From contig JANZZV010000001.1 of the NCBI GenBank assembly GCA_026419195.1, forward strand, positions 1 to 64,000: a DNA stretch of 64,000 nucleotides, given 5' to 3'. Numbering within the stretch: the stretch's first letter is position 1; each line of letters begins with the position of its first letter. The translations under genes were made by a program, and so were the position numbers. This document shows, in pieces, positions 9,013-16,534 of this stretch. The DNA is from Fervidobacterium sp. GTDB taxonomy: Bacteria; Thermotogota; Thermotogae; Thermotogales; Fervidobacteriaceae. The notes below the pieces were generated by a model. That model saw only the letters and a list, made by a program, of their open reading frames with translations. It did no database searches and had not been told where the DNA came from.

Positions 9013-9684
9013 TTATTTAACCAACAAAGTACGTATCACTCCTGTTTGGTTAAGTGTTTGAGCAATTTCTAGGTTAAATGTAATGTATACTTTGTATATG
9101 TCGATAGTTTTTGGTAAAGAATCCACTTTTTCAGCGTTCTTGTCGTTTTTTAAAATATAGTTCGCATCCTCTTTTGTAACATTTACTATTTTCGGTTTAC
9201 CTTTTAAATCATCATTTTTCTTTGAATAGACTTCAAAAGATTCTTTATAATTATCTTCAGTAACTCTTATCAAATATTTTAATGCTTTCAGGAAATCCTC
9301 CGGAGGCATATACCCAGGCACTTGGGTCACTACTCCTGAACCTTTTAAAAAGACAAATGTTGGTGTTCCTCTTATTCCGAAAGCTCCAAATAGTTCGTTA
9401 TTTGTGTATGGTTTACCAAGAAACGTTGTTTTGTAATTCGATGGCTCGATTTTCACTATGACGTAGTTTCCTCTAAGGAATTCTTGTACCGATTTGTTTG
9501 TTAATACCTCTTTTTCAAAAAGCTTGCAGTAATAACAATTCGGAGAGGAGAATACAATTATTAATAGCTTGTCTTCTATTTTGGAAACGTTGTGAGCAGT
9601 TCCCAAGTCAGTGTACAAAAACTCGAAACCGAAGATAACATGCACAACCATGAATATAAAAACATAAATAAGTTTTTTAAACAT
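9013..9684 (-). CDS. secreted thioredoxin-fold protein, partner of CcdA
   Basis: The start is ATG 9684, 6 bases after GAGAGGTG; an in-frame GTG at 9693 falls inside that site. The 223-residue product has an N-terminal signal or anchor helix (residues about 5-20). A thioredoxin fold follows with active site NCYYCKLFEKEVL and the cis-proline region GIRGTPTFVF. The C-terminal 90 residues (from about 135) are a less typical extension ending in NQTGVIRTLLVK. The adjacency to ccdA suggests it receives electrons from CcdA and reduces extracytoplasmic disulfides, like SoxW or thioredoxin-like DsbD partners. The exact client is unknown. Confidence 0.82.
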   Translation of the reverse strand: MFKKLIYVFIFMVVHVIFGFEFLYTDLGTAHNVSKIEDKLLIIVFSSPNCYYCKLFEKEVLTNKSVQEFLRGNYVIVKIEPSNYKTTFLGKPYTNNELFGAFGIRGTPTFVFLKGSGVVTQVPGYMPPEDFLKALKYLIRVTEDNYKESFEVYSKKNDDLKGKPKIVNVTKEDANYILKNDKNAEKVDSLPKTIDIYKVYITFNLEIAQTLNQTGVIRTLLVK

Positions 9685-9805
9685 AGCATTCACCTCTCTT
9701 TATTTTTTATTTCTAATAGCTGATATCTTAAATTTTTTCATGAAAAGTTTTGAAAAGAATCTGAGTATCGGACAACTGAATCTGATATATATCCCTCCTT
9801 TATTT

Positions 9806-9856
9806 TGAAAAAAACAAGCGGTTAACGGTGTCGTCATTAATATAACCGTTAACCGC
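9806..9856. terminator. terminator of the trxB-glutaredoxin unit
   Basis: GCGGTTAACGGT (9818-9829) pairs with ACCGTTAACCGC (9845-9856), a 12-bp perfect stem. On the minus strand it is followed by a T-rich run (TTGTTTTTTTC). It lies 10 bp downstream of the glutaredoxin stop codon. Confidence 0.85.
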
Positions 9857-9866
9857 AATGATTGTT

Positions 9867-10109
9867 CTAGCTTAACCCAAGTATTCTATCGATTCTTGCT
9901 TTGTCAAATCCAACGATTATTTGATTCCCAATTTCTATAACAGGGACTCCCATTTGTCCAGACTTTCTAACCATTTCTTCCGCACCTTTTCTGTCTTTGG
10001 AAACGTCTACCTCGGTAAATGAAATGCCAAGTTGTTTGAAATATTCCTTAGCTCTTTTGCACCATGGACATGTTGGTGTTGTGTAAATTTTTACTTTGTA
10101 GTTTGACAT
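9867..10109 (-). CDS. glutaredoxin-like protein (NrdH/YruB type)
   Basis: The 80-residue protein starts at ATG 10109 after an AAAGGAGGG site; an in-frame GTG at 10127 is upstream of that site. It has the glutaredoxin fold with a CPWC active site (YTTPTCPWCKRAKEYF) and the cis-Pro segment GQMGVPVIEIG. Proteins of this length with CPWC are usually reduced by thioredoxin reductase rather than glutathione. The trxB gene lies 36 bp upstream in the same transcription unit, so TrxB to this protein is the likely electron path. Its final acceptor could be ribonucleotide reductase or other cytoplasmic disulfides. Confidence 0.9.
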   Translation of the reverse strand: MSNYKVKIYTTPTCPWCKRAKEYFKQLGISFTEVDVSKDRKGAEEMVRKSGQMGVPVIEIGNQIIVGFDKARIDRILGLS

Positions 10110-10145
10110 AATGAACCCTCCTTTCACGTTTAATAAGTTTATTCA

Positions 10146-11096
10146 TTAAAAATATTTCTTTGCAGCATGTTCAACAGCTATTGCACCATCAGCCGCAGCG
10201 GTTACGATCTGTCTAAGTCCCTTTATTCTTATATCCCCAACAGCGTAGATGCCAGGAACATTTGTCTCCATATTTTCGTCTGTAATTATGTAGCCATACT
10301 CATTCATTTCCAATAATCCTTTGAAAATTTCTGTTTTTGGTAGGAGTCCAACATATATGAATACACCATCCGCTTTGATAATTTTTTCTTCTTTTGTCTC
10401 ATTGCTTACGATGACTACTTCTTGTACTTTATTTGCGCCTCTTATTTCTTTCACCAAATGATTTGTGATAACTTTTATTTTTGGGTTGTTCAAAACTCTT
10501 TCCTGGAGCACCTTTGCAGCTGTTAAATATGGAAGATTTTGAACTATTGTTATGCTGTTAACAATCTTTGACAGAAAATGAGACTCATCACACGCACTAT
10601 CTCCTCCACCAACTACAACCACATCTTTGTCTTTGAACAAGTATCCATCACAAGCAGCGCAGTATGTAACACCTTTACCTCTAAACTCAGCTTCACCTGG
10701 TACTCCCAATTTCCTCGGTTCTGTTCCTGTTGCTATAATAAGAACTCTACTCTTTACTTTATTTCCATCATCGAGTTCTACTATTTTATAATCACCTTCC
10801 ACATAAACTTTTTGAGCGAAAGCATAATGTATTTGCGCACCAAAATGTTTTGCATGGTCTGCAAATTTTTGAGCTAATGCTTGTCCCTCAATACTAATTT
10901 CCCCTGGCCAATTTTCTACCACATGCGTCTGTGCAACAGCTCCACCTTCTATTGCTTTTTCAACTACTAAAGCTGTTAGTCCTGCCCTTCTTGCATAAAT
11001 AGCCGCCGTTAAACCTGCCGGTCCAGCACCAACAATAACTACATCATAATATTCTTTCAGTTCGCTACTTAATGAACCTATTTCAAACAACTCCAT
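10146..11096 (-). CDS. trxB: thioredoxin reductase
   Basis: I use ATG 11096, which has GGAGGTG upstream; the open frame extends to 11264 but that part crosses a terminator hairpin and is not coding. The 316-residue flavoprotein shows the N-terminal FAD motif GAGPAGLTAAIYARRAG, the redox-active CAAC in GVTYCAACDGYLFKD, the NAD(P)H-binding GGGDSACDE segment and the C-terminal FAD motif YAVGDIR. It transfers electrons from NAD(P)H to thioredoxin-like proteins in the cytoplasm. Its natural partners here are the glutaredoxin-like protein just downstream and the protein disulfide oxidoreductase encoded just upstream. Confidence 0.96.
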   Translation of the reverse strand: MELFEIGSLSSELKEYYDVVIVGAGPAGLTAAIYARRAGLTALVVEKAIEGGAVAQTHVVENWPGEISIEGQALAQKFADHAKHFGAQIHYAFAQKVYVEGDYKIVELDDGNKVKSRVLIIATGTEPRKLGVPGEAEFRGKGVTYCAACDGYLFKDKDVVVVGGGDSACDESHFLSKIVNSITIVQNLPYLTAAKVLQERVLNNPKIKVITNHLVKEIRGANKVQEVVIVSNETKEEKIIKADGVFIYVGLLPKTEIFKGLLEMNEYGYIITDENMETNVPGIYAVGDIRIKGLRQIVTAAADGAIAVEHAAKKYF

Positions 11097-11253
11097 TTTT
11101 TCACCTCCAAGATAAGTTATACTAAAGACCAATTTCCACCGGAGAAATCTTAGACTATTAGATAGAAAACTTTTAAAAAAGTGGGTCAACGTTTGATTGT
11201 AGTCAGTACTGCATTTCTCAACACAATTTTCGCGCGCTAAGCCTTCTAAAAAC

Positions 11254-11278
11254 TCAGGGCACAAAAGATGTGCCCTGA
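11254..11278. terminator. terminator of the protein disulfide oxidoreductase gene
   Basis: TCAGGGCAC and GTGCCCTGA form a 9-bp stem around a 7-base loop. On the minus strand it is followed by GTTTTTAG. It separates the PDO gene from trxB, so trxB probably has its own promoter between 11097 and 11253. Confidence 0.8.
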
Positions 11279-11341
11279 AGTATTTTGGGGTGGTTTGCCG
11301 ATCTTTTTCCGAAACTTTCTCAGTTTTTTGACGGGAATATA

Positions 11342-11992
11342 TTATTCTGCAAGTTCAAGCACTTGTTTCAAGAACTGTGGTTCTGGATAAGCCCCTATAA
11401 AAAATCTGTCTGGGTTTCTATTTATTGCAATGTGTGGTACCGAAGAAACTCCAAATTGTTCACTTAAGTCAAAGAATTCATTTGCTTCAACAACTTCGGC
11501 TGTAACCATATCACTTGCAAGTGCCATGTTGTGTGCCGTTAAAGCCGCTCTCGGACAGTATGGACAAGTTGGAGTTACAAAAACACTTATTTTGACGGGT
11601 TTATCGAGTTTCTTAAGTTGTTCGATTGTTTCCGGTGAAAGCTCAGGTTTTGCCCCTTTACCAAATGTTACTATGTCTTGAATAAGTGTTGTGAATTCAT
11701 GTCCTGAAGGTATGCCGTAAAATCTTACACCTCTATCCACTCCATCTTCGAGTGTGAGTATCAAGGCAGGCGTGTATTCAACTTTGTACTTCTCACCTTC
11801 TAAACTGTTTTTGTGATATTTTTCGACGATGATCTTGTTTGAGAGCTCTTTTAATTCATCGAGCAATTGACTCTCCAAATCACAATACTCACAATTTTCG
11901 CTGTGGAAAAATATAAGTTTTACGGTATTTTCAAGTTCCCTTTTGAACAAATCTGATAAGTAACTTTTATCCTTTTCTGACAATAATCCCAT
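11342..11992 (-). CDS. protein disulfide oxidoreductase with two thioredoxin folds (PDO)
   Basis: The start is ATG 11992, 6 bases after GGAGGTG. The 216-residue cytoplasmic protein contains two thioredoxin folds, each with a CxxC: C34-EY-C37 in the first and C143-PY-C146 in the second. Each is followed by a cis-Pro element (EYTPALILTL and VSSVPHIAIN). This double-fold PDO is typical of hyperthermophilic archaea and Thermotogales, where it makes, breaks and shuffles cytoplasmic disulfides and is reduced by a TrxB-like enzyme. The trxB gene lies next, beyond a terminator. The call is firm. Confidence 0.93.
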   Translation of the reverse strand: MGLLSEKDKSYLSDLFKRELENTVKLIFFHSENCEYCDLESQLLDELKELSNKIIVEKYHKNSLEGEKYKVEYTPALILTLEDGVDRGVRFYGIPSGHEFTTLIQDIVTFGKGAKPELSPETIEQLKKLDKPVKISVFVTPTCPYCPRAALTAHNMALASDMVTAEVVEANEFFDLSEQFGVSSVPHIAINRNPDRFFIGAYPEPQFLKQVLELAE

Positions 11993-12100
11993 ATAAGACA
12001 CCTCCAACTTTGTTTTCATTTTTATTATACCCTAAGTCCGAAGAATTAGGGTTACCTAAATGTTAAAATTAGACAAATTTTATCTACTTTTCTTCCTTGT

Positions 12101-12868
12101 TTAAATTTCTTGACCTAAGAACCATTTTTTAACAGCTTCTGTGACGGCTTCTTTTTCTATGTCGTTGCTTAGTACGTGTCCGGATCGTTCAAATATTAAC
12201 ATTTTTCTTTTTTCCGAGGCGATGTTGTGGTATATGAACTCAGCAGCTTTCAGCGGTACTGTGTTATCGTTTCTTGCAGCAATAATAAGTGTATCCGAGG
12301 TTATTTGAGATACAGTTTTTCGTGCAAGTTTCATAAGTTTATAAAGTTCAGCTGCTTGTTTTGGCCAATTATAGATCCAATACTCTTTCTTTAGATGTTC
12401 AAGTTCTGGATCATCGTATTTATCGTTGTTTTCTCTTGGTATCCTTCTTCTGAATAAGGCAAGTAAAGGAGTTAGTTTTATTCTATTGTCGTAAACATGC
12501 GTAGCGGCAGCAAGTGTGGCAAGCTTTTTTGGTTTTAATTGGGCAGCCATTACGAGTGCAATTATTCCTCCCATTGATAATCCACATATATAAACTTCTT
12601 TGCAAGTGCCATTTAAATCATAATAGGCATCATATGCCCTTCTTAACCAATCTTTTGCATTTGTTTTCAAAAAGTCTTCACCACACGTGCCGTGACCTGG
12701 AAGTCGGGGTACTGAGACAGTAAATCCTGCTTTATTAAGTTCGTTTGCCATGTAAGCAAAGTCGTGTGGTGAGCCTGTGTAACCATGGACAAGTAAAATT
12801 CCTATTTCTCCCCCTTTTAGAAATATAGGTTGAGATATTTTCATGGTTTTGTAATTACCAAAATCCAT
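12101..12868 (-). CDS. alpha/beta-hydrolase carboxylesterase (Est30-like)
   Basis: The start is ATG 12868 after a GGGGGTG site. The 255-residue protein has an alpha/beta-hydrolase core: the oxyanion HGYTGSPHDF segment, the nucleophile elbow GLSMGG (Ser about 91), an Asp in ARNDNTVP and a His in ERSGHVLSND. The layout and length match monomeric carboxylesterases of the Geobacillus Est30 type, which hydrolyse short-chain esters in the cytoplasm. There is no signal peptide. It stands alone between terminators, so its physiological substrate cannot be read from context. A monoglyceride lipase is a possible alternative. Confidence 0.85.
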   Translation of the reverse strand: MDFGNYKTMKISQPIFLKGGEIGILLVHGYTGSPHDFAYMANELNKAGFTVSVPRLPGHGTCGEDFLKTNAKDWLRRAYDAYYDLNGTCKEVYICGLSMGGIIALVMAAQLKPKKLATLAAATHVYDNRIKLTPLLALFRRRIPRENNDKYDDPELEHLKKEYWIYNWPKQAAELYKLMKLARKTVSQITSDTLIIAARNDNTVPLKAAEFIYHNIASEKRKMLIFERSGHVLSNDIEKEAVTEAVKKWFLGQEI

Positions 12869-12945
12869 ATAAACACCCCCGGCAAAATGTATCCTAAAAT
12901 CTAACATATTATATCACATTGTTGTAATATTCGTGTGGAAAGATA

Positions 12946-12966
12946 AAACCCCCATGACGGGGGTTT
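12946..12966. terminator. terminator after the lipoprotein gene
   Basis: AAACCCCC and GGGGGTTT pair around a 5-base loop, followed on the minus strand by TTTTATC. It lies 20 bp downstream of the lipoprotein stop codon. Confidence 0.8.
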
Positions 12967-12986
12967 GTTCAAATTTTTATTAGTCT

Positions 12987-13931
12987 TTAGTACTTTAAGT
13001 TCAATATTGTTGTAGCTGACGTTTTTCCATGATCAAAGGTTGTTTTTGTTGCTTCTGTGCCGGAGATTGAAATTTCAGTACCTTCATATGTGAATGTCAA
13101 GTTTTTCCACACCACAATTGTGTATTTTCCTGGTTTATATTTTCCAAGATAAAACTCTCCTGCTTTTTTCACTGGAAGGATTTTCAATGTCATTGGCGTC
13201 GATGAAGTGGTTTCACCTTCATAAAGCTCTATTAAGAGTGGTTCGTTAGGAGGAGTACCGTCTGACCTGCTGATTTTTCCTTGTATTGCCCATAAATTTT
13301 TTAATGAGCCTCTCCAGCGGTATGCAACACGTGGTACAAGCAAGTAATTTGTGCTCACCTTTATTATACTCTTTGACCAATCTATGCTTAGTATCACTTG
13401 TCCATCTTCATTTATTGACCAGTTCAGATTTTTAAATACAATTTTTGCGCTTGCTGATGGTATTGTTACGGGATAATTTGTTCCATTGATCGTGACCGTA
13501 GCCTGAGTAATTTCAAATGCAATGGCTAAAATCACCGCACCTTTTGGTATGTCGAATGTAAGCCAGCTTTCTTCTGAAGAACTTAACGCAAGTAAATCCA
13601 CTGTTTTATCAACGTTAGTGGGTGTTGCCCATTTTGTCTCATTTGGACCCGTTGAGTACCTGTATGAAAATTTTGTTATTTTTACCTCTAACTTCTCTAT
13701 GTTTTTGACCCAGGGAGCGTCGGATTTTTTTAACAAGTCAAAATCGATTCCAAAAAGGTCCACTGGTTGGTAAACAAAACTTGCAACACCCTTTTCTCCA
13801 TTTTCCTGACCAGATGAGAGTACAACTGAAACTTTTGGGTTTTTAGGTTCAAAAAGTTGTGTACAACTAAGTAATGCAATAACTACGAAGAGAGATACAA
13901 CCATCATGATAAGTTTTCTCACATGTTTCAT
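12987..13931 (-). CDS. lipoprotein with DUF4382-like beta domain
   Basis: The start is ATG 13931 after GGAGGTG. The 314-residue protein has a lipoprotein signal (VVIALLSC, Cys about 23), so it should be anchored outside the membrane. Residues about 35-210 resemble the DUF4382 pattern: a beta-strand start (KVSVVLSSG), a VDLLAL segment, an IPKGAVILAIAFEI segment, and a paired 'fkNLNWsINEDGQVILSIDW' stretch. The C-terminal 90 residues read like a carboxypeptidase-regulatory-type beta-sandwich (GEFYLGKYKPGKYTIVVW). No function is known to me. It is monocistronic, with its own terminator and a TATAAT-like box at 13987-13992 on the minus strand. Confidence 0.6.
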   Translation of the reverse strand: MKHVRKLIMMVVSLFVVIALLSCTQLFEPKNPKVSVVLSSGQENGEKGVASFVYQPVDLFGIDFDLLKKSDAPWVKNIEKLEVKITKFSYRYSTGPNETKWATPTNVDKTVDLLALSSSEESWLTFDIPKGAVILAIAFEITQATVTINGTNYPVTIPSASAKIVFKNLNWSINEDGQVILSIDWSKSIIKVSTNYLLVPRVAYRWRGSLKNLWAIQGKISRSDGTPPNEPLLIELYEGETTSSTPMTLKILPVKKAGEFYLGKYKPGKYTIVVWKNLTFTYEGTEISISGTEATKTTFDHGKTSATTILNLKY

Positions 13932-14453
13932 AATAAACACCTCCTATATGCTTTGCGTTCCAGTTATTTTAAATATTCCACAAGTTATTATACAACAAAA
14001 TTATTACTCCTGTACCTTTATTTATTAAGATTTTTCAGAAAACCCAAAGTAAATTCTAAGGATTTGTTAAGGTTGGAAGAGTAAAATTTTTTTCGAAAGA
14101 GGAAAATTTGAAGATGTTCATAACCACCAGTACCCCCATCCTCCCCTCCCACTGTTAAAGAATCCCCCAAATAGGGGGATTTTTATTACTAATAATTCCT
14201 CTCAAATTTGGTGTGTAAATCGGTAGCAAATGTGAAGTGTAACCGAAAATTCTTTATTAAAACAGCACATTTTGATCGATGTTTATCAATGCTTACGTTT
14301 ATCTTCGCACTTTCGAGTGTGAGAGTAAATGTGGAAGTGAACGCGAAAATGTTCTAAACTTTCGCATAGCACATAACTTAAGAAAGACTTGGTGAGGTTT
14401 TACCTCCTTTAGGAACGAAGGTAAGCAGATTATTTTATTACGGTATAATACGA
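13932..14453. other. gene-poor stretch with a plus-strand terminator
   Basis: No convincing gene lies here. The left end holds the minus-strand promoter region of the lipoprotein gene. A clean hairpin (AATCCCCC/GGGGGATT, 14161-14181, followed by TTTTATT on the plus strand) has no annotated plus-strand gene in front of it. A small hairpin with a TTCG loop (CACTTTCGAGTG) lies near 14311. The rest is AT-rich with stops in all frames, and is probably decayed sequence adjoining the pseudogene. Confidence 0.5.
14161..14186 (+). terminator. orphan rho-independent terminator
   Basis: An 8-bp stem (AATCCCCC with GGGGGATT) around AAATA is followed by a T-rich tail on the plus strand. No plus-strand gene precedes it within the 230 bp back to the divergent lipoprotein start, so it may end a small RNA or be a relic. 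Confidence 0.55.
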
Positions 14454-15213
14454 TTGAAAAGATGCAAAAGAGAGGAAAGGACGAAATATTTACCAATAGG
14501 GATAAGTGATTTTAAAAGGTTAATAAAAGGCGAGTTTGTATATGTAGATAAGACAAGATATGTTATGAAATAATAAAGAAGGAGAGTTGATAGATGAGTA
14601 CGAAAAGCCGATACTTGATCAAATATCAGATAAACAAACAGCGCAGCAAATGCGGGATGTTCTGAGGCAAGTGTACACAAAAATAAAAAGTCTTGACAAA
14701 TATCTTCGTTTTGTTTTTTGAAAGGTATAACCAAATACACAAAAGCAGGTGTCTTTTCTGTTTTGAACGATCTGTTGACTTTTTCTTCACGAAGACCTCA
14801 GTGAGATGTTTGGATACACGAAACAAGAAATTGAACGTCATTTTGTTGAATATATTGATATGGCATGTCAAAAACTTGAAATGAACAAAGAATATCTTCT
14901 TGAACAACTCGAAAAATATTATGGTGGTTTTTCTTTTGATGGAAAACATTTTGTATTTAATCCATTTGCTACATTATTGTTTTTCTACAACAGAAAATTT
15001 CTTGCGTATTGGCATGATACTGCACAACCGAAGTTTTTGTACGACTATTTGCTCAACAGCAAGGTTAATCTTGAAGACATACTCAAAAAAGATCTGCTTA
15101 TTTCATACAATGAATTGACAAGCAAAGAGATAGAAGAAAGTGTGACGAAGTGTTTCCTTGTCCAAGCGGGATATTTGACGTTTGCAAAGATGGAAAGTGT
15201 GATAAGTAAGTAA
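14454..15213 (+). pseudogene. broken AAA-ATPase-like / PD-(D/E)XK (DUF1703 family) gene
   Basis: Pieces of one family appear in order but in alternating frames. First is KYLPIGISDFKRLIKGEF-VYVDKT (14484-14571), the family N-terminus, ending in a stop. Then comes LIDEYEKPILDQ (from 14587), the Walker B region; the P-loop part between them is missing. Next is GITKYTKAGVFSVLNDL (from 14724) after a one-base frameshift. Last is EDLSEMFGYTKQEIE onward (14791-15213), including the YYGGFSFDG and FNPFATLLFF motifs. The C-terminal nuclease domain is absent; weak remnants may continue to about 15315. These genes are widespread and often decayed in Thermotogae, Clostridia and Bacteroidetes. The 135-residue open frame at 14806 is not an intact gene. 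Confidence 0.8.
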
Positions 15214-15322
15214 AATTATTGGTACGCGAATATAGAAAGGCGACAATTGATCATCCATTGTGACAGATGAAAGGTACCGTTGAACAAGTCTATACGTCGA
15301 AAAAATTTAAAAAAATGTTCTC

Positions 15323-16525
15323 TTATTCTTTTTCTTTGAATCCCAGAGCTTGAAGTGCTCTTTTCATATATTTGTTTTTCATGACAATGTCCCAGATCAA
15401 ACCTGTTTTGTAATTTTCTATCATAAGTAATGTTATGCCTTTATCTATTCCAATATATATCTCAGAAAACCAATTTTTGTCTAAGTTATATGCATCTTTA
15501 AATCCATACTTACCCCAAAGTTCTGGTACTTTCTCGTAGTAGTATTTTACAGTTTCTTCAACGACTTCAGGTACAAATACGATAGAACCAATCGCACCAC
15601 AAGGTGGTATAGTTCCATCAACATAATGCTGTGTGTTGTTGTTCCAAGACGGTGGTGCACCAAAGTCACCCCTGTAACCATCCGGAGAATCGCATGCTGT
15701 AAGGCCCCAAGAACATTCATGGAGAGTTTCAAATTGGCTGTGCATATCTTTGCAATACTCCCAGTTTGAAAGCGAAGCCTTAGTTGAGTTTTCGAACCAA
15801 TTTATATTGTTTTTGTCTACAATGTTTCTGAAATCTATCCATGCATGTGAAAACTGGTAAGTAAAAAGTGAGCCAGTGTAAGTATAGATAAGTTCGTAAT
15901 CTTTGTATCTTCCTACGTCACGTTGAAAGGAATCATAGACCGATGGATTCACAGGGTACGTTGGAGAAGCAACTGAGAGAAAATACATAATCAATTGTTC
16001 TGCATATCTGTCCCAGTTGCCCCAAAACCCTCTTTCGTAATCATAGCCCATGTAAAATTGGTTTTTAGAATTGTCAAGGTACCATTGAAAATTGACTTTT
16101 GAATATATTTCTTCAAAGAGTTGATACACTTCTCCACCAAAGTACTCGCCAACTGTTAGGGCGCCCATCAGGAAAAGTGCTGTATCTATGACCGATATTT
16201 CAGAGTGCCAAGCACGTTTTCCGTTACCCATATATACAAAATGTACAAAAAAACCTTCCTTTTGCTCAACATTATTGAGAAATGTCTCAAGAGTTTTCAG
16301 CGCTCGTTCTCTTCCTTCATTTTTGGTTATCCATCCGTTTTCAATTCCAACGGGTATACTACTTAAACCAAAACCTACAGATGCTATACTTGCTATATCT
16401 TTGTGTTTTGTGTTATCTATTATTAATCCATAGCCCTTTTCTGTTTGAGAAGTTTCGTTCCAGAAGAATTCAAATGATAACTTTTCTTCCAACTCTATTA
16501 TCTCCGAGGCTTTCAATTTAATCAT
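15323..16525 (-). CDS. cytoplasmic PF10091 glycoside hydrolase (GH144-like, putative beta-1,2-glucanase)
   Basis: This 400-residue protein has no signal peptide. It matches the 'glycoamylase-like' PF10091 fold throughout: KGYGLIIDN, ASVGFGLSSIPVGIENGWIT, the SEISVIDTALFLMGAL segment, FTYQFSHAWIDFRN, SWGLTACDSPDGYRG and GTIPPCGAIGSIVF. PF10091 includes the endo-beta-1,2-glucanases of GH144 and the transglycosylation domain of cyclic beta-1,2-glucan synthase (GH189); an alpha/alpha barrel is expected. It is the last gene of the 12-gene operon, 9 bp after its secreted paralogue. A cytoplasmic copy would shorten imported oligosaccharides. The start is uncertain: ATG 16525 directly abuts AAAGG and a TTG 9 bases later is possible. 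Substrate is inferred. Confidence 0.8.
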   Translation of the reverse strand: MIKLKASEIIELEEKLSFEFFWNETSQTEKGYGLIIDNTKHKDIASIASVGFGLSSIPVGIENGWITKNEGRERALKTLETFLNNVEQKEGFFVHFVYMGNGKRAWHSEISVIDTALFLMGALTVGEYFGGEVYQLFEEIYSKVNFQWYLDNSKNQFYMGYDYERGFWGNWDRYAEQLIMYFLSVASPTYPVNPSVYDSFQRDVGRYKDYELIYTYTGSLFTYQFSHAWIDFRNIVDKNNINWFENSTKASLSNWEYCKDMHSQFETLHECSWGLTACDSPDGYRGDFGAPPSWNNNTQHYVDGTIPPCGAIGSIVFVPEVVEETVKYYYEKVPELWGKYGFKDAYNLDKNWFSEIYIGIDKGITLLMIENYKTGLIWDIVMKNKYMKRALQALGFKEKE

Positions 16526-16534
16526 CCTTTCATA

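Noticed and set aside
11097-11264. N-terminal extension of trxB
   Set aside because: The frame is open but spans the PDO terminator hairpin; a proper ribosome site and the conserved FAD motif distance support ATG 11096.
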